A stretch of 54,969 bases of DNA from Kiritimatiellia bacterium (GTDB lineage Bacteria; Verrucomicrobiota; Kiritimatiellia; JAFGHX01), in assembly GCA_016929905.1 (NCBI GenBank), contig JAFGHX010000227.1:1-54969 (forward strand), read 5' to 3'. The translations under genes were made by a program, and so were the position numbers. How positions within the stretch are numbered: position 1 is the stretch's first letter; each line of letters opens with the position of its first letter. Positions 8,462-16,264 of the stretch are shown here, piece by piece. The notes below the pieces were generated by a model that was not told where the DNA came from, did not search any database, and saw only the letters and a program-made list of their open reading frames with translations.

Positions 8462-9456
8462 CACAGGTTCTCCTCCTGCAGGGCGGCCAGCGCCACGCGC
8501 AGCGCGAGCCGCCCGTCCTCCCCCGTTACCTTCGGCTCGTTTCCGGTTCCGATACAGTCGGAAAAGTGTTTGAGTTGGTCCACGAACATGTCGTTCTTCG
8601 CATAGACGACCGGTTCGCTTTCCGCGTCGCCGCGGGTCAGCAGGAACAGGCCCTCGGTTTTCGGATCGAACTGCGACGCGTAGGGTTGGGAATCGAACGC
8701 GCCGGGGAACAACAGCACGCCGTCGGATCCGATCATATCCATACCGGCGACGGTCTGCATCTTGCCCGCCAGTCCCCATGACCACGAGTTGGTCATGGCA
8801 TGGCCCGATTCGTAGTCGACCCAGACGGTGCCGGTATCGACGGCGGTCGTCTCCCGCAGGCGGGTCAGGCCGGAGGCCACCTTGACGGGTTTGCCGAACA
8901 TGCAGTGGGCGAAGTCGATGTTGTGGATCATGCCGTCGAGGAGCGGGCCGCCGCCCTTTTCCCGGTCCATGAACCAGGAGCGGGGCCCGCGGCCGGCCTG
9001 GATCTGGCGCCAGACGACGGTTCGGCCGAGCGCGCCGCCGTCGACGATTTCCTTGGCTTTGCCCCAGAAGTTGTCGAACCGGCGCACGAACCCGATCTGG
9101 AGCCGGACGTGGTTTGCGCGGCATGCCTCGATCATCTCCTCGGCCTGCGCGTTGGTGCGCGCCATGGGTTTCTCGCAAAACACGTGCACGCCGGAGTCGG
9201 CGGCCTTCACGGCGGCGGCGTGGTGCAGGAAGGTCGGCACGCAGACCAGGACGGCATCCAGCTCTTCCGCCGCGAGCATATCGGCGTAGTCCGGATACGT
9301 TCGGTCCACGCCGAACTCCTCCTTATAGCGGTTCAAGCCCTCCTCGGAGACGTCCGCGGCCGCCGTGATTTGCGCGCCGGGCACCTTGCGCAGCGCGTTC
9401 GAATGATGGCGTCCGATCCCCCCGCACCCGATCAGCCCGAGTCGCACCGTCTTCAT
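8461..9456 (-). CDS. Gfo/Idh/MocA family oxidoreductase
   Basis: A 331-aa protein starting MKTVRLGLIGCGGIGRHHSN, with the Rossmann loop at residues 7-14. FCEKPMA carries the EKP motif near residue 96. GGGPLLDGMIHNIDFAHCMFG supplies the D...H pair typical of inositol 2-dehydrogenase-like enzymes. I took the ATG at 9456 since residues upstream of it do not fit the family. Only a weak GGGA precedes it. First gene of a two-gene operon with the isomerase (TGATG overlap). Upstream lies an AT-richer stretch with an imperfect palindrome at 9547-9570 that could be an operator. Confidence 0.9.
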   Translation of the reverse strand: MKTVRLGLIGCGGIGRHHSNALRKVPGAQITAAADVSEEGLNRYKEEFGVDRTYPDYADMLAAEELDAVLVCVPTFLHHAAAVKAADSGVHVFCEKPMARTNAQAEEMIEACRANHVRLQIGFVRRFDNFWGKAKEIVDGGALGRTVVWRQIQAGRGPRSWFMDREKGGGPLLDGMIHNIDFAHCMFGKPVKVASGLTRLRETTAVDTGTVWVDYESGHAMTNSWSWGLAGKMQTVAGMDMIGSDGVLLFPGAFDSQPYASQFDPKTEGLFLLTRGDAESEPVVYAKNDMFVDQLKHFSDCIGTGNEPKVTGEDGRLALRVALAALQEENL

Positions 9457-9546
9457 GTTTTTTCCCGTCGCCCCCCCGCGCTGCCAAACATACAGCCACC
9501 GGGGCCGTGCCCGGGTGGCATGTCCCATGGTCGAAGCCCTTATTGT

Positions 9547-9570
9547 TTGCATTCCGCGGCGGAATTGCAA
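9547..9570. promoter_or_regulatory. Imperfect palindrome upstream of the oxidoreductase-isomerase operon
   Basis: TTGCATTCCG and CGGAATTGCAA are inverted around CGG, with one extra base in the right arm. It sits about 90-115 bases upstream of the operon's first ATG, beside a possible minus-strand -10 (CAATAA). Regulator unknown. Confidence 0.35.
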
Positions 9571-9590
9571 CCCCCGTGTTGCAGAACGGG

Positions 9591-9610
9591 TGATGGTTGA
9601 TGGTCGATGA
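9591..9610. repeat. 7-bp repeat (TGATGGT), about 3 units
   Basis: TGATGGT is repeated twice and then degenerates to CGATGAA. It is the reverse complement of the ACCATCA array at 19904-19938, so the same 7-mer family occurs in both orientations. Confidence 0.6.
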
Positions 9611-9650
9611 AGAAGGGGGCGTGAGCGGGTGGTGGTGCCGGGGACGCGCC

Positions 9651-10673
9651 CTATTCGGGCCTCCCGCGCTCAAGCGGCGCGGGAGGCCCACCCGTCGAAT
9701 CGTCCATTCTTCCATCTCTCCAGGCTTCCTTCACCGCCGCTTCATCCCGCCCGTCAACCGCGGTCTGCACACGTTCGCGCAACGTATCGTCTTCCTCGTA
9801 GATCTTCAGCGCCTCGACCGCCGCGCATGCGTCATCGGGGTGGGCGTCCTTGACGAGCGCCAGCAGATAGGCCAGGGCTTCCGCCTGGCGGGTGAGCGCG
9901 ATAGGCAGCAGCAGCATGTTCTTGAAATCGGGGTCGATGCTGTCCTCGCGGCGCCGGCGCAGGATGTGCCAGGCTTCCGCGGTACGCGAGTTACCCAGCG
10001 CGAGCGCGGCATCCTGCGCGAGGGCCGAATCGTCGGCCTTCAGAAAGCCGGCCACGAACGCCATGGAGCGGTCCGGGGCGAAGGCGATGAGGCCGGCAAG
10101 GCATTCGCCGATGACGTCGGGTTCGGTGTCGCCCGTCAGGCATTTGAACCGGAGCAACAGTTCGCTTTCCGGCCCGGCCAGGAGCGTCAGCCCTTTCACG
10201 GCGGCGCGGCGCGCCTGCGGTTCGGGGTCGGCGAGCAGCGTGGTCAGCTCCGTGGCCGCGTCCGGGCAGCCGGTACGCACGAGCGCGATGCCGCAGTTCC
10301 CGCGCAGGTTATCGGCGGTGTCGACCGGCCGGCCGAAGGCGGGTTCCATCTGCACGTGGCGGACCCCGCGCAGGAAGACGGCATGATCCATGCAGTCCAG
10401 TTCGTTCAAGGCCTCCACGATGGCATTTTTGGCGTGGCAGCCCTTATCGGTTCTGACCGGGTCGGTCATGAACCGCTCGAATGCCTGCGCCATGTCTTCG
10501 ATCAACTCGCGCCATTCGCGACGCCCGGCGATTTGCGCGGCTTTGGCGGCGAGGACATTGTTTGCGCCGGCCAGCGCCTTGCGCAGCTCGCGCAGCACGT
10601 GCTCCGACAACGGCGTGTCCTCCAACTCGCGCAACGCGGCAAGCTTCGCGTCAAACGTCTGGCGTTTCGGCAT
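9651..10673 (-). CDS. HEAT-repeat-like helical protein
   Basis: A 340-aa, probably cytosolic protein starting MPKRQTFDAKLAALREL. GGAGG lies five bases upstream of the ATG. From about residue 50 to 300 it consists of paired helices typical of HEAT repeats: ELTTLLADPEPQARRAAVKGLTLL, then VIGECLAGLIAFAPDRSMAFV, then AQDAALALGNSRTAEAWHIL. Such proteins are scaffolds or bind partners and carry no catalytic motif. The last residues (GGPPAPLERGRPE) are encoded by the terminator hairpin at 9657-9689. It is transcribed divergently from the adhesin gene; no functional link is evident. Confidence 0.78.
   Translation of the reverse strand: MPKRQTFDAKLAALRELEDTPLSEHVLRELRKALAGANNVLAAKAAQIAGRREWRELIEDMAQAFERFMTDPVRTDKGCHAKNAIVEALNELDCMDHAVFLRGVRHVQMEPAFGRPVDTADNLRGNCGIALVRTGCPDAATELTTLLADPEPQARRAAVKGLTLLAGPESELLLRFKCLTGDTEPDVIGECLAGLIAFAPDRSMAFVAGFLKADDSALAQDAALALGNSRTAEAWHILRRRREDSIDPDFKNMLLLPIALTRQAEALAYLLALVKDAHPDDACAAVEALKIYEEDDTLRERVQTAVDGRDEAAVKEAWRDGRMDDSTGGPPAPLERGRPE
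9657..9689. terminator. 13-bp perfect hairpin overlapping the 3' end of the HEAT gene
   Basis: GGGCCTCCCGCGC pairs with GCGCGGGAGGCCC across a 7-base loop. The stop codon is at 9651-9653, so the hairpin lies inside the last codons. The core matches the palindrome at 4468-4500, suggesting a dispersed REP-like element used at gene ends. Confidence 0.6.
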
Positions 10674-10754
10674 GGGGGCCTCCGGGAAAGGGGCAGGATA
10701 CCGCGTAGGCCCTGGAGATGCGAGCAAGGAGTGGGCGGACAGCCTGCCCGGATA

Positions 10755-10784
10755 TTGACAACACGCGACGGCTGCGGTTACAGT
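10755..10784 (+). promoter_or_regulatory. Candidate promoter for the adhesin gene
   Basis: A perfect TTGACA at 10755-10760, an 18-base spacer and TACAGT at 10779-10784 would place the start site near 10792, about 33 bases before the ATG at 10825. Confidence 0.5.
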
Positions 10785-10824
10785 GCGGCCAGCCGGCGTG
10801 ATTCGCCCGGGAAAGGATGGAACC

Positions 10825-13089
10825 ATGGCACACGGGACGCACTGCGGAATCGGAAGAAGGGGCCGCCGCCCTGTCACCCATCCAACTCTTCATCCTTCCA
10901 TGCTCCCATTCTTCCGCACACGCGCCCTGCGCCGTGTTCTTCTCGCCGTGCTGGTCCTTTGCCCTCTGGGGGGGGTATTGGGGCAGGGGTTCGACTGGAC
11001 GGGTTGCGAAGACGAGTTGGCCATGACGCCGCCGCCGGGCCTGCTCACGATTGGCGGGGGCGTGGGCGACGAGAAGGTCGAGGGGCAGGTGGACCTGTTC
11101 CTGCCGTTGGAGCAGGTGGGCGAGAACGGCATTCTGTTCGTGGATCCGCGCGCGTCATTCAACGACGACTCGGACGAGGGACTGAACGTCGGGCTCGGCT
11201 ACCGGCATCTGTTTCCGTTCAGGAACCTCATCCTGGGGGCGAACCTTTATTACGATTCGCGGTGGACGGCGGCGGAGAACCGCTTTCAGCAGGTGGGCGT
11301 GGGGTTTGAAGCGCTGAGCGAGTGGGTCGATTTCCGGGCCAACTACTACTTGCCGGAAGACAAGACGGCGTTCGCGGGCACGGACGAAGAGCGTACGCGG
11401 CTGGGCACGGGCAGCCGGGTAAGCTACTCCACCCCGTACGCGGTGGGCAACGCCATCCGGCAGACTCGCACGGACTCGGAGGTCGACATCTACCAGGTCG
11501 ATCGGTTCGACGTGTTCGAAGGCACGATGCAGGGGTTCGACCTGGAACTCGGCGTGAAGCTGCCGTTGCCGGCGGAGAAGGTGGAGGCGCGCGTGTTCGG
11601 CGGGCATTACTGCTTCGACCCGAACGTGGGCGGCGAGATTCGCAGAGGGTTCCGGGGCCGGCTCGAGCTGCGCGCGCTGCCGGGCCTGCTGGTCGACGCG
11701 CAGGTTTTCGATGACGAACAACGCGACGCGGCCGGCTATTTCGTGGGGGCCCGGCTGCAGGTGCCGTTCGAGCTGAGCCGGGTGTCGGCGGGCAAGAACC
11801 CGTTCGCGGCGGCGCGCGCGGCCTTCAAGAGCCGGCCGGGCCGTTTCCAGGCGCGGCTGGCGGAGAACGTGATGCGGGACCCCGATATCCGGCTGGCGCA
11901 GCGGCGGGAGCTGACCGGTTCGTCGGTGGTCGAGGAGACGACGGCGAGCCGGAGCCGGCCGTACACGCTGCTGGAGCAGGTGGTGTTCGTGGACAACGCG
12001 AGCGGGGCGGCATCGGGGGCCGGCACGGCGGAGAGCCCGGTGGACACGGTGCAAGGCGGCGTGAACAAGGCGTTCGGAGCGAACAACGTGTATGTGTATG
12101 CCGGGGCCGGCCCGTACACGGAGAACGTGACGGTGAACAAGGATGTGAACCTGATCGGGCAAGGATATGCGGTGCAGGGGTACGGCGGCAAGCGTTTCGG
12201 CGGCGATCGTTATGCCGTGGTGAACGGCGGCGGTTCGGCGCCGGCCCTCACGATAGACGGCGGGGCGGGTGCGGGTGCCGTGACGGTAAAGGGCTTCGAC
12301 CTGGCAAGCCACGATGGGGCCGGAACGGCGCATGACGCCGTTTCGGCAACGGACGTGCCGAGGCTGCAGATGGAGCAGAACATCTTCCGCGACGCGGACT
12401 GCGGCGTGCGGGTCACGGCGCGGGCCGGCGCGACGGTGAGCGTGGACCTGCAGAACAACACGTTTCAGGACACCGTTGATGACGGGTTGAACATTCTGGC
12501 GCAGGGCACGCTGGACGCGTTCGTATCCGCCAATTCGGCCGCCGGTTGCGGGGGCGACGGCTTCTACGTCCGGGCGGAGGGTAACGGCGCGGCGACGCTC
12601 ACCGTGGCCGGGAACCTGCTGACCGGTTGCGGGGAAGACGGAATCGACTTCTACATGAAGGACGACGGCCGCATCGCGGCGGTGGTCATCGGCAATGCGG
12701 TCGCCGGCTGCGGCGATCAGGGCCTGGAAGCGGACGCGATCGACAACGGCGTCTTCCGTGCGCGGTTCGAGGCGAACACGGTCGCGGGCTGCGGGGCCCA
12801 GGGCATCGATCTGGGCTCCGATCTCAGCGCGGAGATGGACGTCGGCGTGCTGGGCAACACGCTGCTGGGCAACAACCTGACGGGCGGCACGGCGGGGTTC
12901 GAGGCGATGACCGAATGGCTTTCGGACATGTGTCTGAAGCTCGAACTGAACGTGAGCGACACGGGCTATTTCTTCGATCCGAACGGCGCGTCCACGCTTG
13001 GCGTCGAGCCGTTGCGCGGGAACACCGGCGCGATGAGCGCCGACGGCATCGTCACGGAGGTGGGCGAGGGCACGTGCGAGTACCCGTGA
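10825..13089 (+). CDS. Inverse autotransporter (intimin/invasin-type barrel) with right-handed beta-helix passenger
   Basis: A 754-aa surface protein. The N-terminus to about residue 55 holds a signal sequence (VLLAVLVLCPLGGVLGQG) behind an unusually long basic region. I used the ATG with AAGGA upstream, but ATG 10900 would give a more ordinary signal peptide. Residues about 55-335 are amphipathic strands (GLGYRHLFPFRNLILGANLY, VGVGFEALSEWVDFRANYYL) like the N-terminal barrel of inverse autotransporters. From about 395, VFVDNASG, SPVDTVQGG and VYVYAGAGPYTENVTV begin a DUF1565/pectate-lyase-like beta helix of repeated NxxxGCGxDG rungs to the C-terminus. The barrel-first order places the passenger outside the cell. 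No Ig-like or LysM domains are seen. Likely adhesin or glycan-binding protein. Confidence 0.8.
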   Translation: MAHGTHCGIGRRGRRPVTHPTLHPSMLPFFRTRALRRVLLAVLVLCPLGGVLGQGFDWTGCEDELAMTPPPGLLTIGGGVGDEKVEGQVDLFLPLEQVGENGILFVDPRASFNDDSDEGLNVGLGYRHLFPFRNLILGANLYYDSRWTAAENRFQQVGVGFEALSEWVDFRANYYLPEDKTAFAGTDEERTRLGTGSRVSYSTPYAVGNAIRQTRTDSEVDIYQVDRFDVFEGTMQGFDLELGVKLPLPAEKVEARVFGGHYCFDPNVGGEIRRGFRGRLELRALPGLLVDAQVFDDEQRDAAGYFVGARLQVPFELSRVSAGKNPFAAARAAFKSRPGRFQARLAENVMRDPDIRLAQRRELTGSSVVEETTASRSRPYTLLEQVVFVDNASGAASGAGTAESPVDTVQGGVNKAFGANNVYVYAGAGPYTENVTVNKDVNLIGQGYAVQGYGGKRFGGDRYAVVNGGGSAPALTIDGGAGAGAVTVKGFDLASHDGAGTAHDAVSATDVPRLQMEQNIFRDADCGVRVTARAGATVSVDLQNNTFQDTVDDGLNILAQGTLDAFVSANSAAGCGGDGFYVRAEGNGAATLTVAGNLLTGCGEDGIDFYMKDDGRIAAVVIGNAVAGCGDQGLEADAIDNGVFRARFEANTVAGCGAQGIDLGSDLSAEMDVGVLGNTLLGNNLTGGTAGFEAMTEWLSDMCLKLELNVSDTGYFFDPNGASTLGVEPLRGNTGAMSADGIVTEVGEGTCEYP
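10877..10915. repeat. Short repeat resembling the ATGGAAGA family, inside the adhesin signal region
   Basis: Read on the minus strand, this tract is a degenerate series of ATGGAAGG, ATGAAGAG and TTGGATGG words, like the 8-bp array at 43797-43838. It lies within the codons for THPTLHPSMLPFF, which may explain the odd long N-region before the signal peptide. Confidence 0.4.
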
Positions 13090-13115
13090 AACACGACGTC
13101 CGTGTCGTCCCTCCT

Positions 13116-13510
13116 GCCCGCGAAAGCACTACCCGGAAAAAGGGCGCGAAAGGGAGAGGCGGCTCTCGCCCGCTCGCAGACTCGCTCGAGCACGCAGAGG
13201 GACAGAGGAGCGCTGCGTGTGCCACGCAGGCGTTACGGTGCACCACAGTTGTTGCGGGAATCGAAAGGATTGCCACGGCGTCACAACATCAGGGTGAGGA
13301 GATTGTCATGGGCGCCGTGGCAATCCTCGATTCCCGCAACGAGCGCCTCCAGAGGGGAGAAGAAAGGCGGATGCAGCAACTTTGAGTTGTTTGCGCCGTA
13401 TAAGACCTGCCACGTGCAGCGGACGAGGCGGCGCAAACAGTTCAAAGTTGCTGCGGTATTTCGAACAGAGCGCTTTGCTTTTCGTGCCTTTTTCGCGTGC
13501 TTTCGCGGGC
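13116..13510. other. Large nested inverted-repeat structure (possible structured RNA or MITE-like element)
   Basis: Outer arms 13116-13129 and 13497-13510 are perfectly complementary (14 bp) and continue with an 8-bp stem (13136-13143 with 13487-13494). Inside are a tight 7-bp hairpin (13213-13229), a 28-bp stem with one 2-base bulge (13251-13280 with 13313-13340) and a 25-bp stem (13373-13397 with 13430-13454). The two mismatches of that last stem would be G-U wobbles in plus-strand RNA. Both long stems have 32-base loops. No coding frame looks real. It fills nearly all of the 431 bases between the convergent adhesin and isomerase genes. No target duplication is evident. Confidence 0.7.
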
Positions 13511-13520
13511 AATTCTTCAT

Positions 13521-14309
13521 CTACTCACCGGCCGAAAGCAGGTGGGCCACATCCTGCAACTGCTGGCTCCAGCTTGCGCCGTTCCATGGTTCGGCCTCGA
13601 CGGCGAGCGGGAACGGGAAATTCAGGGTGTGCAGTTCTCTGGCGAACGAGGGCCAGTCGATGGTTCCGTGCGGCGGCTGAAGGTGTGCGTCCGCGGAGCC
13701 GTCGTTGTCGTGGATGTGGAAGGTGATGATACGTGTGCGCAGAGCCCGGAAGGTGCCCGTCACGCCCTCCGCGGTCATGTGCGCATGGCCGGTATCGAAA
13801 CAGACGCCGAGGAACAGGGACGGGAAATTCGCCATCACATCGCCGATCATCCAGCTCTCGTCGCCGAGGTAGCCGGGCGGCATGTTTTCGAGCGCGAGCG
13901 GCATCCCCATCTGTTCGGCGACGGGCAGCAGGAGTTCAAGGCTGGCCATCAGTTTTTCGAGCCGGGCCTCCCGTTCCGGTTCGGTCACGTCCAGCCCGGG
14001 ATGAATCACGAGGCATTCGACGCCGGCCAGCACGGCGCGGTGAATCGTCTCCACGTGCACGTCCACGGCGCTGAGCCGCGCGTCGTTGTCGAGCAGGGAC
14101 AGATCGTTCGGGCCGGAGAACGGGGCGTGGCAGGAGTAGAGACGGATGCCGGCCTGCTCCATGTGCGCGCGGAGCCGCTCCAGCGCGGCGTCATCGTTGT
14201 TCCAGAGCAGGGAAGGGCCGGGCTCCAATGCGGTGACGCCTTGCGCGCGCAACGCTTCGAGCGCGGCCTCGTACAGAACCGGCCGCCACTGACAGATCGC
14301 GAGTTGCAT
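13521..14309 (-). CDS. Sugar phosphate isomerase/epimerase (TIM barrel)
   Basis: A 262-aa protein starting MQLAICQWRPVLYEAALEAL, with GGGAG nine bases upstream. ALENMPPGYLGD (Glu), GVCFDTGHAHM (Asp, His), TFHIHDNDGSADAHL (His) and AVEAEPW (Glu) are the usual metal and active-site positions of this superfamily. The HIHDNDG...H...GTIDW pattern is close to that of the isomerase at 39336-40193, so the two are probably the closest paralogues in the window. A decamer-repeat tract lies just upstream. Substrate unknown. Confidence 0.88.
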   Translation of the reverse strand: MQLAICQWRPVLYEAALEALRAQGVTALEPGPSLLWNNDDAALERLRAHMEQAGIRLYSCHAPFSGPNDLSLLDNDARLSAVDVHVETIHRAVLAGVECLVIHPGLDVTEPEREARLEKLMASLELLLPVAEQMGMPLALENMPPGYLGDESWMIGDVMANFPSLFLGVCFDTGHAHMTAEGVTGTFRALRTRIITFHIHDNDGSADAHLQPPHGTIDWPSFARELHTLNFPFPLAVEAEPWNGASWSQQLQDVAHLLSAGE

Positions 14310-14333
14310 GACACCACGCTCCCTGGCGACTGA

Positions 14334-14363
14334 ACCACGAATGAACGCGAATGGACACGAATA
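14334..14363. repeat. 10-bp tandem repeat, three units (ACCACGAATG type)
   Basis: ACCACGAATG, AACGCGAATG and GACACGAATA follow each other with an exact 10-bp period, just upstream of the isomerase start. The same family occurs inverted at 14551-14582 and elsewhere at 51329-51358 and 52951-52980. Confidence 0.75.
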
Positions 14364-14550
14364 TCCCATTCCGGCAGCGGTTCCCGCCCTGGACATGCGC
14401 CCAGGCGGGAATCCGGCCGGGTCGCGAACCGCCGGATGCCGAGCAGGCTCCCGTGTGCGCCCGGGAGCATACCCCGGCTACCGGCCTAGCATACGGCATA
14501 GCGGCGATCGTCTCAAGTGGCGTTCGACGTGACACCCGCCGTCTCCGGCG

Positions 14551-14582
14551 CATTCGCGGGCATTCGTGTTCATTCGTGGTTT
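14551..14582. repeat. 10-bp tandem repeat (CATTCGTGTT type), supplying a stop codon
   Basis: CATTCGCGGG, CATTCGTGTT and CATTCGTGGT repeat with a 10-bp period, inverted relative to the array at 14334. The amidohydrolase stop and its last residues (N-H-E) are encoded by the repeat, so the repeat seems to have set the protein's end. The DNA between the two arrays (14364-14550) shows no gene. Confidence 0.75.
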
Positions 14583-16171
14583 CCCTGCTTGTCGTACACG
14601 AACCGGCCGCCGAGCATGGTGGCGACGACCTCGGTTTCCAGGACAGCGGCGGGCTCGATCGCGAAGATATCCATCGAGAGCACGACCAAGTCGGCCAGTT
14701 TGCCGGGTGTGAGCGTGCCTTTGATCCGCTCCTCGCCGCCGGCGTAGGCGGCGCCGGCCGTGTAGGCATGGACGGCTTCGCGGACCGTCAGTCTCTGTTC
14801 GGGGCGCCATCCGTCGGGGCCGGGGTGCCCGTTGGGCCGCCGCCGGGTGACGGCGGCGTGGATGCCGGCGAGCACGCTGAGCCCCTCGACGGGCGCATCG
14901 GAGCCGAAGGCCAATGCCGCGCCGGCGTTCAGCATGTGGCGCCAGGCGTAGGCGTGCGCGCAGCGCGCGCCCCAGTGCGTCTCGGCCATGACCATATCCT
15001 GCGTCGCGTGGATCGGCTGCATGGAGGCGACGACGCCTAGCGCCCTGAAGCGCGGTGCATCGTCGGGATGTACGAGCTGCGCGTGCTCGACGCGGTGCCG
15101 CAGGTTGGGGCCGCCGCCCGCCCGCCTGGCGGCCTCGAACGCATCGAGCGTGACGCGGTTCGCGAAGTCGCCGATCGCGTGCACGGCGACGGCGAGTCCT
15201 GCCGTGCCGGCCTTGACGGCCGCCGCCCGGAGATGGTCGGGCGTATTGACCGCCACGCCGTGGTTGGCCGGATCGCCCTCGTAGGGGGTAAGCAGGTGCG
15301 CCGAGCGCGCGCCCAGCGCGCCGTCGGCGAAGCTCTTGATGCCGCCGAGCCGCACCCATTCATCGCCGAACCCGGTTTGCAGACCGGCCGACGCGAGAGC
15401 GTCGAGCACCCCTTCCGGCAGGAAGCAGACGGCACGCACCGTGAGTTTGCCGGCGTCGCGCAGGCATTGAAAGGCGCGGAACGCGGCGTTGCCCTCCAGG
15501 TTGTGGATGGTCGTCAGCCCATGCCGCACGGCTTCGGACATGGCCGTCTCGATCGCGGCCCGCGCCTCGTCCGGGCTGCGTTCTTTCAGCAGGCGCGCCA
15601 CGAGGTGAATGGCCTTTTCTTTCAGGATCCCTGTCGGCCGGCCGGCGGCGTCGCGCAGGATCGTACCGCCCGGCGTATCTTGTGTCTGTGCCGTGACGCC
15701 GGCCTTTTCGAGCGCGAGCGAGTTTGCCCATGCGGCGTGCCCGCACTTGCTGCGCAGGAGTACCGGGTGCCGGGCCGCCGCGCCGTCCAGGTCCCGGCAC
15801 GTCGGGAACGTGTCGTCCCAGGCCGTGTGGTCCCAACCCCGGCCTGTGATCCACTCGCCGTCGGGCGTGGCGTTCGCGCGTGCCCCAACTTTCGCCAGCG
15901 CCTGCTCGAGTGAAGGCACGTCCAGCAGGCTGACCTCGTCCAGGCTTGTGCCGTAGGCCATGAAATGGACGTGGCAATCGTGGAAGCCGGGCAACACGGC
16001 GCGGCCGCGCAGATCCACGGCCCGACTGCCGGGCCCAGCCAGCGCCCGCATCTCCGCGTTCGTTCCGACGGCCAGGATTCGGGCACCGGCGATCGCCAGC
16101 GCTTCCGCCTGCGGTGCCGTCGGGTCCAGGGTGCGAATGTTGCCGTTGTACAGTACCAGATCTGCCCGCAT
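14570..16171 (-). CDS. Amidohydrolase, YtcJ-like
   Basis: A 533-aa metal-dependent hydrolase. The N-terminal beta-sandwich portion (ADLVLYNGNIRTLDP) leads to PGFHDCHVHF with the HxH pair at H67/H69. Later come HAIGDFANRVTLDAF, HRVEHAQLVHPDD and FGSDAPVEGLSV, the His and Asp positions expected of the family. The C-terminal KLADLVVLSMDIFAIEP strand closes the composite domain. GGAGG precedes the ATG by about 11 bases. YtcJ-type proteins act on amides or imines of unknown nature, so only the class is assigned. The next gene upstream is TMTC-like; the isomerase downstream is separated by the decamer repeats. Confidence 0.9.
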   Translation of the reverse strand: MRADLVLYNGNIRTLDPTAPQAEALAIAGARILAVGTNAEMRALAGPGSRAVDLRGRAVLPGFHDCHVHFMAYGTSLDEVSLLDVPSLEQALAKVGARANATPDGEWITGRGWDHTAWDDTFPTCRDLDGAAARHPVLLRSKCGHAAWANSLALEKAGVTAQTQDTPGGTILRDAAGRPTGILKEKAIHLVARLLKERSPDEARAAIETAMSEAVRHGLTTIHNLEGNAAFRAFQCLRDAGKLTVRAVCFLPEGVLDALASAGLQTGFGDEWVRLGGIKSFADGALGARSAHLLTPYEGDPANHGVAVNTPDHLRAAAVKAGTAGLAVAVHAIGDFANRVTLDAFEAARRAGGGPNLRHRVEHAQLVHPDDAPRFRALGVVASMQPIHATQDMVMAETHWGARCAHAYAWRHMLNAGAALAFGSDAPVEGLSVLAGIHAAVTRRRPNGHPGPDGWRPEQRLTVREAVHAYTAGAAYAGGEERIKGTLTPGKLADLVVLSMDIFAIEPAAVLETEVVATMLGGRFVYDKQGNHE

Positions 16172-16212
16172 CTGTTGAGGTCCTCCGCGCTTTCGACCCG
16201 GCCGGGAGTCCC

Positions 16213-16260
16213 GGCAAAGCCTACGACAAAGCTTACGACAACGCTTACGACAAAGAAAGC
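16213..16260. repeat. 12-bp tandem repeat, four units (GACAAAGCTTAC type)
   Basis: Units at 16213, 16225, 16237 and 16249 follow with an exact 12-bp period, in the 93 bases between the TMTC-like gene and the amidohydrolase gene. The word CTTAC is shared with the reverse complement of the array at 1-168, and the unit is close to TCGACAAAGCTT at 46235. A 7-bp hairpin (GCCGGGA/TCCCGGC) overlaps its edge. Confidence 0.75.
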
Positions 16261-16264
16261 GGAG

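Noticed and set aside
13251..13454. Integron attC sites
   Set aside because: The two long hairpins look attC-like in outline, but the RYYYAAC and GTTRRRY core sites are not present in the correct order and no integrase gene is in the window.
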